Of a DNA stretch of 14,835 nucleotides, positions 1 through 4,819 are shown piece by piece. The DNA is from Candidatus Margulisiibacteriota bacterium (lineage in GTDB: Bacteria; Margulisbacteria; Marinamargulisbacteria; DT-59). The DNA is taken from assembly GCA_013215865.1 (NCBI GenBank), contig JABSQL010000044.1, positions 1-14,835 on the forward strand. Direction: 5' to 3'. Position 1 is the first letter of the stretch. Each line of letters starts with the position of its first letter. The translations under genes were made by a program, and so were the position numbers. The notes under the pieces are model-generated. The model worked only from the letters and a program-made list of their open reading frames with translations, was not told where the DNA came from and ran no database searches.

Positions 1-767
1 TAGGTATACTGCACTTGGTGAAATAATTCATGGCCAGGTGTGACCCCCATACCAGATGTTGTATCGTTATATCCACCTGCCAGTCCTGCACCAGAGCCCA
101 GGGTATTTTGAATATAGATTGCATCTCCTACATCTGTGTAGGAACCCCCAGATTGAATCACAATGTCTTGCTTGATAACCCCTCCAGCGCCATCATCTTG
201 GATTGGGCTATTAAATCCGTAGGTAACATATTGAGCCAGATAATATTCCAACCAAATGCCCAGCATTTTGACAAAGTCTGGAACACCGTCTCCTGACGTT
301 GTGGTGCCAATAACCGTGCCATCTTGTAAAGTAACATTGACCACTGTATCAGATGCAGGATCTTGTACTTGGTCAGCGGTAGCAGCGTCTATTGTATAGT
401 CAATGGAGAAATTATCAGTTTCATATTGCACGCGGGTACCATCTGAATCAAATATGTCATCAAAATCACTATTTGGGCCATCCGCATCTGTACGGCTGGA
501 CCCTCTTTTAAAAGGTTTTCCTTCCAATTGTTTAATAGATTCTTTAAGCAATCCATAGGCTTCTGTCCAACAATCAGACTTTTCAGATTCTTTAATGAGA
601 TCTCCAATGGCAATATCCGCGATGTCACGTTCATGGGCAGAGGCTTTGTATCTCATGACTTTGGAAACGGCAATCGCCTCCAATCTACTCCAATTTTTAC
701 ATAGTTTTTCGACTCTTTTGTGACAATGTTTTATTTCCTTATGCTTTCTCCTTTTGGTTGCTTTCAT
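1..767 (-). CDS. MXAN_6640-like zinc metallopeptidase, N-terminal part (runs off left edge)
   Basis: An open frame runs without a stop from an ATG at 767 to the window edge (255 codons), so only the N-terminal part is present. The ATG is preceded by AGAGGAG (774-780) at good spacing. Residues 1-90 are very basic and then helix-like (starting MKATKRRKHK), with no hydrophobic signal segment. Residues ~100-245 are acidic and glycine-rich, with a DGVPDFVKMLGIW segment like the D-G-x-P-D-Y-V signature seen before the catalytic site in secreted MXAN_6640-type metalloproteases. The HELFHQVQY motif (18-32) begins at residue 246: two His would bind zinc and Glu would be the catalytic base. The third zinc ligand lies outside the window. 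Being a metallopeptidase is well supported; family placement is from memory of motif spacing. The missing signal peptide is odd for a family that is normally exported. ORFs in other frames across this span are shadows. Confidence 0.72.
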   Translation of the reverse strand, partial: MKATKRRKHKEIKHCHKRVEKLCKNWSRLEAIAVSKVMRYKASAHERDIADIAIGDLIKESEKSDCWTEAYGLLKESIKQLEGKPFKRGSSRTDADGPNSDFDDIFDSDGTRVQYETDNFSIDYTIDAATADQVQDPASDTVVNVTLQDGTVIGTTTSGDGVPDFVKMLGIWLEYYLAQYVTYGFNSPIQDDGAGGVIKQDIVIQSGGSYTDVGDAIYIQNTLGSGAGLAGGYNDTTSGMGVTPGHELFHQVQYT

Positions 768-810
768 AATAATCTCCTCTTATTTTTTTTGCCTCCCAGC
801 TCTAAAATCG

Positions 811-839
811 ATCATAACATGGGTTTATTGGATGTCCAA
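811..839 (-). promoter_or_regulatory. Sigma70-like promoter of the metallopeptidase gene
   Basis: On the minus strand a TTGGAC box (834-839) is separated by 17 nt from TATGAT (811-816). A start near 804 would give a leader of about 37 nt that contains the AGAGGAG ribosome site. The -10 is strong and the -35 is weak. Confidence 0.45.
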
Positions 840-853
840 AAAAAGATCACTTG

Positions 854-879
854 AAAGCCATCAGGCATAGTAAGGCTTT
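854..879. repeat. Inverted repeat between the divergent promoters
   Basis: AAAGCC (854-859) and GGCTTT (874-879) form a 6-bp inverted repeat around a 14-nt spacer. It lies between the leftward promoter (811-839) and the rightward promoter (954-982), so it could be an operator for both. The rest of 840-950 shows no coding frame or other structure I can support. Confidence 0.25.
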
Positions 880-953
880 GATTTCTTCATCACTAATATG
901 GCTTATGAGGCTCCGAAAGACCCAATTTTCGAACCTTTTTCTAGTGCAACCGG

Positions 954-982
954 TTGACAATCAAGCTCTAACAAGTTAATTT
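954..982 (+). promoter_or_regulatory. Sigma70-like promoter of the MORN gene
   Basis: A perfect TTGACA (954-959), a 17-nt spacer, and TAATTT (977-982). Initiation near 989 would place AGGAG (1001-1005) about 12 nt into the transcript. Translation would then be expected to begin near 1012-1018, not at the GTG at 1105. Confidence 0.5.
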
Positions 983-1000
983 AAATATTATTTACTAAAT

Positions 1001-1005
1001 AGGAG
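1001..1005 (+). promoter_or_regulatory. Shine-Dalgarno with no canonical start codon after it
   Basis: AGGAG follows the 954-982 promoter. In the frame that continues into the MORN protein, the codons at start distance are TTT (1012), ACG (1015, 9-nt spacing) and ATT (1018). The frame is open from the TAG at 1000-1002. Either a rare start (ACG or ATT) is used, or an ATG has mutated to ACG. Confidence 0.5.
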
Positions 1006-1104
1006 TATATTTTTACGATTATTTCGTTAAAGATTATTAGCAACGTAGCGTCCGTATCTCATTTATTATCCGTTCCCGATTATGGAGAATCCGAACCAGC
1101 TATT

Positions 1105-1905
1105 GTGACTGGGATTTCTTATGATGACCCTGAGATGAAGTATACCAGAATAACTGATGATATTGCTTCCAAAAGAAACTTTAGCAGAGATATTCTAACC
1201 CTGTATTTACAAAGAGATCATAATTGTGTCAAAAATATTGATCACAAAAAATTTGTGAGTCGTTATAACACCATTCTTCAGCATTATGAAAAAAGTACTC
1301 TTCATGAATGTTGCAATGATTACAAAGAGCTTGCTGTTTTTATTCTCGCAAAGCATCCGGAATTTGTGCCTGGTTTCTTTAAAAGTTTATCAATCAAATA
1401 TTCTAATGAAAAAATAACAGCAACATGCGGTAGTAGCTCTCTTGAGCTTCATATATTTACTCACTTTCCTTCTGAGGAGAAGTGTTTCAGAGGAAAATTG
1501 ACTATAAATGGAAAGATAACTCTATGCATATCAAGAAATTTGCCAAAACATTATAAAATAGGAACATTTGAAGATAACTGTTTTACTGGTTACGTAGAAA
1601 CTCATTATCACAATGGAGATTTGTATAAAGGAGAAATAAAAGATAACCATCTTAAACGAGGGAAAACATATTATCACAATGGCTCAATTTATGACGGATC
1701 ATGGTCAAGAGATACAAACGGTAATGATGTCCAACATGGATATGGCAAATTTAAGCGTTCCAGCGGACAAATGTATGCTGGAGAATGGGAATTTGGGAAA
1801 TGGCATGGCACAGGGACACATACTTTTTCAGCTGGATCCCATAAAGGAATATTTCAAGATGGATTTTTTAAACCAGGGCTTGAAAAAATAACTGGTGACG
1901 TGTAG
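1105..1905 (+). CDS. MORN-repeat protein
   Basis: Residues ~1-155 (counted from the GTG at 1105) form an unrecognised, mostly helical, Cys- and His-containing region. Residues ~161-250 hold about four MORN-type units with Y-x-G-x-W/E cores, for example YKGE, YDGSW, then YAGEWEFGKWHGTG. MORN repeats are beta-hairpin modules that usually mediate membrane or protein contacts, so a binding or scaffolding role is the safe inference; no catalytic motif is visible. The start is uncertain. GTG 1105 is the first canonical start, but the nearest GGAG (1084-1087) is 17 nt away. The frame is open back to 1003, where a promoter and AGGAG point to ACG 1015 or ATT 1018, adding about 30 residues (including SNVASVSHLL). 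It may be a gene with a rare start or a newly crippled one. The 194-bp repeat begins 10 nt after its stop. Confidence 0.7.
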   Translation: MTGISYDDPEMKYTRITDDIASKRNFSRDILTLYLQRDHNCVKNIDHKKFVSRYNTILQHYEKSTLHECCNDYKELAVFILAKHPEFVPGFFKSLSIKYSNEKITATCGSSSLELHIFTHFPSEEKCFRGKLTINGKITLCISRNLPKHYKIGTFEDNCFTGYVETHYHNGDLYKGEIKDNHLKRGKTYYHNGSIYDGSWSRDTNGNDVQHGYGKFKRSSGQMYAGEWEFGKWHGTGTHTFSAGSHKGIFQDGFFKPGLEKITGDV

Positions 1906-1914
1906 ATTTGGACC

Positions 1915-2108
1915 TGTAGTTTGAAACAAAAATAGAGATGGGAGTGGTAAAGATGGTAACAAAGAAGAGAACAGAAACTTCCCCCTATGAAGGGGGACAA
2001 GAGGGGGTTTTTCTAAGGAATAAGGGATAAAAAAATGACAAGATTAAACCCTAAAGTAGATTTCGCATTTAAAAAGTTATTTGGTAGTGAAGAAAATAAA
2101 GATATATT
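1915..2108 (+). repeat. 194-bp direct repeat, copy A
   Basis: This segment matches 2693-2886 without gaps. By eye I count six substitutions (97% identity), and the copies are offset by 778 bp. It contains a purine-rich left part, the C5/G5 hairpin region, a ribosome site (AAGGG), and the first 24 codons of an Rpn-type transposase gene. Similarity starts at TGTAG, 10 nt after the MORN stop, and ends abruptly inside codon 25 of the transposase frame. No target-site duplication or terminal inverted repeat is evident, so it is a remnant or recombination product, not an intact element. Confidence 0.85.
1980..2012 (+). terminator. Rho-independent terminator / switchable hairpin, copy A
   Basis: CCCCCT (1981-1986) can pair with AGGGGG at 1991-1996, which makes a tight 7-bp hairpin with loop ATGA when the flanking T/A is included. 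It can also pair with a second AGGGGG (2002-2007) directly followed by TTTTT (2008-2012), which makes a classic intrinsic terminator. The pairings exclude each other. It lies 75 nt after the MORN stop and upstream of the transposase remnant. Confidence 0.5.
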
Positions 2109-2160
2109 GATCTCTTTTGTTAATTCAATTGTATCCAAGGAAGACCCGTTTTCTCTTTAA
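2035..2160 (+). pseudogene. Rpn-family (PD-(D/E)XK) transposase remnant, copy A
   Basis: The 41-codon frame starts at ATG 2035, after AAGGG at usual spacing. It begins MTRLNPKVDFAFKKLFGSEE and continues NKDILISFVNSIVSKED, the conserved N-terminus of Rpn/PD-(D/E)XK nuclease-family transposases, which are typically about 250-350 aa. It stops at TAA 2158-2160 after a divergent PFSL tail. All catalytic residues of the nuclease fold lie downstream in the family and are missing, so this is a 5' fragment. The first 24 residues are identical to those of the second remnant at 2813. Confidence 0.8.
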
Positions 2161-2164
2161 TCTC

Positions 2165-2194
2165 TTGACATGTAGAGATGAAATTTTGTAGTAT
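2165..2194 (+). promoter_or_regulatory. Sigma70-like promoter of the 129-aa gene
   Basis: TTGACA (2165-2170), an 18-nt spacer, then TAGTAT (2189-2194). The -35 overlaps a 6-bp inverted repeat, ATCTCT (2160-2165) and AGAGAT (2174-2179), which could be an operator. Initiation near 2201 gives a leader of about 107 nt. Confidence 0.45.
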
Positions 2195-2202
2195 GCAATT
2201 GG

Positions 2203-2272
2203 CTTAAATCAGAAACCAGCGGGATGGTTACCGCAAAAGGGAGGAAAAAGAGTCCAAACAACCCGATTTAAG
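2203..2272 (+). other. Foldable 5' leader of the 129-aa gene
   Basis: CTTAAATC (2203-2210) and GATTTAAG (2265-2272) are perfect 8-bp complements and would close a 54-nt loop at the very 5' end of the predicted transcript. Inside, GCGG (2219-2222) can pair with CCGC (2231-2234), and AGGGAGG (2238-2244) is an unused Shine-Dalgarno-like run. The real ribosome site (2293-2299) lies outside the fold. No known riboswitch class is recognised. Confidence 0.35.
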
Positions 2273-2307
2273 ATATAACCAAAACCTTCATAAAGGAGGG
2301 CCATGAG

Positions 2308-2697
2308 ATGAAAACTACTCATCCCACAGCCAAGCGAAAAGGTTCACAAAAACCCAATCGCAAGCAAAAGTGTAGCAAACCTACCATGAATTTTCTAGAA
2401 TGCCCGGTTCAGGAAGAAGGGAAGAACGCGGGATATCCTCCCAACCTAGAAGAAATCCACAAAGAATCTCAAAGAATTATCCAGTCAAAATCTGCTTGCC
2501 AATATCAAAAACCCATGCCATATGGGGATATGCTGGCGCATATTCACACAATACAGCATGTCAAAATGGGGTGCTATCAAAAGATGGGTCCCCACGCTCA
2601 AGACATAGCAGCGGTGTATGATAAAGCGATGGAGATCATGGATAAACAGAGAAAGGAAGTAGGTTTGAAAATCCAGAAGAAAAGGTGTATGTTGTAG
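2308..2697 (+). CDS. Unrecognised small basic Cys-containing protein (129 aa)
   Basis: I do not recognise a family. The start at ATG 2308 is well supported: AAAGGAGGG (2292-2300) lies at normal spacing, behind a plausible promoter (2165-2194). The first ~26 residues are strongly basic (KRKGSQKPNRKQKCSKP). The middle has proline-rich turns, and residues ~70-125 look helical (YGDMLAHIHTIQHVKMG, then DIAAVYDKAMEIMDKQRKEV). Five Cys are spread along the chain without CxxC pairing. There is no signal peptide or membrane span. It sits alone between the two 194-bp direct repeats, and its TAG stop (2695-2697) lies inside the first bases of copy B. That suggests a passenger gene carried or bracketed by the repeated element. 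The good translation signals favour a real gene, but function is unknown. Confidence 0.6.
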   Translation: MKTTHPTAKRKGSQKPNRKQKCSKPTMNFLECPVQEEGKNAGYPPNLEEIHKESQRIIQSKSACQYQKPMPYGDMLAHIHTIQHVKMGCYQKMGPHAQDIAAVYDKAMEIMDKQRKEVGLKIQKKRCML

Positions 2698-2886
2698 TTT
2701 GAAACAAAAATAAAGATGGGAGTGGTAAAGATGGTAACAGGAAAGAGAACAGAAACTTCCCCCTGTGAAGGGGGATAAGAGGGGGTTTTTCTAAGGAATA
2801 AGGGATAAAAAAATGACAAGATTAAACCCTAAAGTAGATTTCGCATTTAAAAAGTTATTTGGTAGTGAAGAAAATAAAGATATATT
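2693..2886 (+). repeat. 194-bp direct repeat, copy B
   Basis: Second copy of 1915-2108. The six differences lie near the left end, in the AAAG/GGAA stretch, in the hairpin loop (A to G at 2765) and between the G-runs (C to T at 2776). The hairpin stems and the transposase start are unchanged. The copy begins at the stop codon of the 129-aa gene and ends inside codon 25 of the transposase frame. Confidence 0.85.
2758..2790 (+). terminator. Rho-independent terminator / switchable hairpin, copy B
   Basis: CCCCCT (2759-2764) can pair with AGGGGG at 2769-2774 or with AGGGGG at 2780-2785, which is followed by TTTTT (2786-2790). The architecture matches copy A, and it lies about 60 nt after the 129-aa gene. 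Confidence 0.5.
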
Positions 2887-2926
2887 TGTTTGTGGATCAA
2901 AAGACTGTAAATTTTATGGTTATTAA
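2813..2926 (+). pseudogene. Rpn-family transposase remnant, copy B
   Basis: The 37-codon frame from ATG 2813 repeats the Rpn N-terminus (LNPKVDFAFKKLFGSEENKDI). It then switches at the repeat border to unrelated residues FVCGSKDCKFYGY and a TAA at 2924-2926. Only a 5' fragment remains. The tail ends 3 nt before the GTG of the alpha/beta hydrolase, so it may be the relic 3' end of an upstream gene into which the repeat was joined; I cannot identify that gene. Confidence 0.75.
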
Positions 2927-2929
2927 GCT

Positions 2930-3610
2930 GTGACAACATTCAAGTATATTCATCAAAATGAGTCCAAACCCATGCTCTTAGTTCCCGGATGGGCAACGGA
3001 TTGCCGTATTTTTTCACAATTACCCCTCCCCTACAATTTACTACTTACTGAGAACATCAATCCCACTGCTTTTACAAACGATCTCTATACTTATCTTTCT
3101 CATAAAGGCATTGAAAGCGTTTCTATGATTGGGTTTTCAATGGGAGGATTTTTGGGTGCAGACTTTATTTCTCTGTACCCCAACATGGTAGACACATTTA
3201 CTGCCATCGGTATTCGACACCAATACCCCAAAGAAACCACCTTACCCATTAAAGCCTATCTTAAAAAAAACAAATCTACCTTTCTTACAAAATTCTTTGA
3301 AAACAGCTTTCAAGATTCCAAAGACTTCAACACTTTTAAACATCGTCTACTGCCCCATTATCTTGAGAACATGTCACTTTCATATTTATTAGATACGTTG
3401 GACTATCTGGAAACACACTCATTTTCAATCAAAGGGTTATCATCTATCGAAAAGATGACAATCATCCATGGAGATGCCGATCAGATTGCCCCATTGAATG
3501 AAGCTCAGGCGATTCATAAATCTGTACCAAGCAGCCAGCTTATCACTCTAAAAAACATTGGCCACTTTCCCTTTTTTACCTCAGATTTTCGGAATTTAAG
3601 GTTTACTTAG
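2930..3610 (+). CDS. BioH-like alpha/beta-hydrolase (pimeloyl-ACP methyl ester esterase type), probable 3' frameshift
   Basis: This is a single-domain alpha/beta hydrolase of about 226 aa. The oxyanion region is LLVPGWATD (16-24), the nucleophile elbow G-F-S-M-G-G has Ser70, the acid is Asp184 in HGDADQIAP, and the base is His212 in IGHFPFF; the triad is complete. LVPGW-type members act mostly as BioH-like carboxylesterases that release pimeloyl-ACP for biotin synthesis. No other bio gene is in the window, so the substrate is inferred. The frame ends TSDFRNLRFT. One extra T in the TTTT run at 3586-3589 would instead give SEFKVYLEAKLGITH and a stop at 3634-3636, a far more natural last helix. 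This is probably a one-base deletion or a homopolymer error. The GTG start at 2930 has no clear Shine-Dalgarno. Confidence 0.72.
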   Translation: MTTFKYIHQNESKPMLLVPGWATDCRIFSQLPLPYNLLLTENINPTAFTNDLYTYLSHKGIESVSMIGFSMGGFLGADFISLYPNMVDTFTAIGIRHQYPKETTLPIKAYLKKNKSTFLTKFFENSFQDSKDFNTFKHRLLPHYLENMSLSYLLDTLDYLETHSFSIKGLSSIEKMTIIHGDADQIAPLNEAQAIHKSVPSSQLITLKNIGHFPFFTSDFRNLRFT

Positions 3611-3667
3611 AAGCAAAGCTGGGTATAACACACTAGGAAATGGGAATTTAAATTAGGGGGTAGTACC

Positions 3668-4195
3668 ATGTCTGTAAAACAAGCTCAAGTAGACGATGGG
3701 AAAAAACATGTTGATCACTTCATTGAGAAGATGGTCCATGGTGATATAGATGTAGACAAAGTCCGTAAACGGGTGAATCATTACATTGAAACAACAAACT
3801 TCAAATCAAATGCCAGAAAAGAATTAATGTCTTACATGTCAGAAAAAATTCGTACTTCTGAAGAAGTGGATGAACAATCCCATTTAGATACTATAGAAGA
3901 TGATTTCAGGACAGAAGATGATTTCAGGACCATCGAAGAGTCCATCCAAAAACTCAAAACCCTGTTCCCAAAGGGAGGAGATCCCAATAGCGGAGTAACT
4001 CATTTGTCAGAACAGTCACAAGAAAATCTTGACCTTATATCCAGAAAACTTGATGGTAAAGCCGAGGATGACATACCCGACACCATTCAAGGTAATATTC
4101 AAGATGCCATCCAATTGTTAAGCCATGACACCAAGACAGAATCTATTATGGATGCAAGTATGGCCATTGATCACATACTCGATGAACTTCAATAA
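3668..4195 (+). CDS. Unrecognised acidic, helical cytoplasmic protein (175 aa)
   Basis: No family is recognised. ATG 3668 follows AGGGGG (3655-3660) with a 7-nt gap, so the start is good. The protein is hydrophilic and acidic, has no Cys, no signal peptide and no membrane span, and should be almost entirely helical. Residues ~1-60 (HVDHFIEKMVHGDIDVDKV, then RKRVNHYIETTNF) form one helical block. A flexible Asp/Glu-rich linker follows, containing EDDFRTEDDFRT, encoded by a perfect 18-bp tandem duplication. The C-terminal helices end IMDASMAIDHILDELQ. It lies 57 nt after the hydrolase and 18 nt before hisH, all rightward. Composition suggests a small regulatory or binding protein, but nothing in the sequence names a partner. 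Confidence 0.65.
   Translation: MSVKQAQVDDGKKHVDHFIEKMVHGDIDVDKVRKRVNHYIETTNFKSNARKELMSYMSEKIRTSEEVDEQSHLDTIEDDFRTEDDFRTIEESIQKLKTLFPKGGDPNSGVTHLSEQSQENLDLISRKLDGKAEDDIPDTIQGNIQDAIQLLSHDTKTESIMDASMAIDHILDELQ
3895..3930 (+). repeat. Perfect 18-bp tandem duplication
   Basis: The 18-mer at 3895-3912 is repeated exactly at 3913-3930, and the frame is kept. It encodes two copies of a D-D-F-R-T-containing hexapeptide in the linker of the 175-aa protein. Identity at every position, including third codon bases, points to a recent slippage event. Confidence 0.9.
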
Positions 4196-4201
4196 ACCTT
4201 C

Positions 4202-4207
4202 TATAAT
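4202..4207 (+). promoter_or_regulatory. TATAAT box placing the transcript start at the hisH ATG
   Basis: A perfect TATAAT begins 12 nt before ATG 4214. Initiation 7 nt after the box would start the mRNA at the A of the ATG, giving a leaderless message. There is no Shine-Dalgarno in 4195-4213 and no convincing -35. Confidence 0.4.
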
Positions 4208-4213
4208 AGTGCC

Positions 4214-4819
4214 ATGGTTACAATTATTGACTATGGCGCAGGAAATTTAAAAAGCGTCCAAAAAGCCTTTGAACACTTGGGCGAAACGGTACTTGTCACG
4301 TCTGATAAGGCGCAAATCCAAAAAGCTAAGAAGCTGGTTTTCCCCGGACAAGGGGCGTTTGGTTTTGGCATGTCTGAACTGCAAAAAAAAGATCTCATTC
4401 AACCCATAAAAGACCATATATTGGCCAAAAAGCCTTTTTTGGGTATCTGCTTGGGGTTTCAACTCTTATTTGAAAGTAGTGAAGAAGACACGAGCCAAAA
4501 GGGTCTAGGTATTTTTAAAGGAACCGTAAAAGCATTTCAGAAAGAAAATTTAAAGATTCCCCACATGGGATGGAATAATATCCACATTACAAAAGATGAG
4601 AAGGGATATTTTTCAAGCTTATCAGATCCCCATGTATATTTTGTTCATTCGTTTTATGTAGACACTTCTGATACAGACATTATCTCTACCACCACAGAAT
4701 ATGGACACTCTTTTGTGTCTTCTATTCAAACGCCCTATTTATTAGCCACACAGTTTCACCCAGAGAAAAGTGGTGATGTCGGTCTATCAATCTTGAGGAC
4801 TTTTATAGATGCCTATTAA
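4214..4819 (+). CDS. hisH: Imidazole glycerol phosphate synthase, glutamine amidotransferase subunit
   Basis: HisH hydrolyses glutamine and passes ammonia to HisF, which makes imidazole glycerol phosphate and AICAR in histidine synthesis. The 201-aa length is typical. The N-terminus IIDYGAGNLKSV is the HisH hallmark. The class I amidotransferase triad is complete: Cys79 in GICLGFQ, then His182 and Glu184 in QFHPEKSG. The oxyanion strand reads PGQGAFG, where PGVGAF is usual. PHMGWNN (about 117-123) also fits. No hisF or hisA adjoins it; the next gene is a racemase that starts 11 nt before the hisH stop. The ATG has no Shine-Dalgarno and sits 12 nt downstream of a TATAAT, so leaderless initiation is likely. 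Function is secure. A role outside histidine synthesis, in another ammonia-requiring pathway, cannot be excluded from this context. Confidence 0.93.
   Translation: MVTIIDYGAGNLKSVQKAFEHLGETVLVTSDKAQIQKAKKLVFPGQGAFGFGMSELQKKDLIQPIKDHILAKKPFLGICLGFQLLFESSEEDTSQKGLGIFKGTVKAFQKENLKIPHMGWNNIHITKDEKGYFSSLSDPHVYFVHSFYVDTSDTDIISTTTEYGHSFVSSIQTPYLLATQFHPEKSGDVGLSILRTFIDAY

Noticed and set aside
30..634. Open frames 30-296 (plus) and 389-634 (minus) at the left end
   Set aside because: Both overlap the long minus-strand frame that carries the metallopeptidase motifs and a ribosome site; they are shadow frames.
2210..2240. Possible c-di-GMP-I riboswitch tail (GCGGGATGGTTACCGC resembles the 3' stem of that class)
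   Set aside because: The conserved upstream part (the GGCAAAcC and GACGCAAAGCC segments) is missing, so only a short resemblance remains.
2400..2819. Frames 2400-2621 (plus) and 2598-2819 (minus)
   Set aside because: They overlap the 129-aa gene in other frames, have no ribosome site, and the minus one runs through the G-rich repeat.
1915..2886. Integron-like gene cassettes
   Set aside because: No integrase gene and no attC-type symmetry in the repeats; the conserved part runs into a transposase coding sequence instead.
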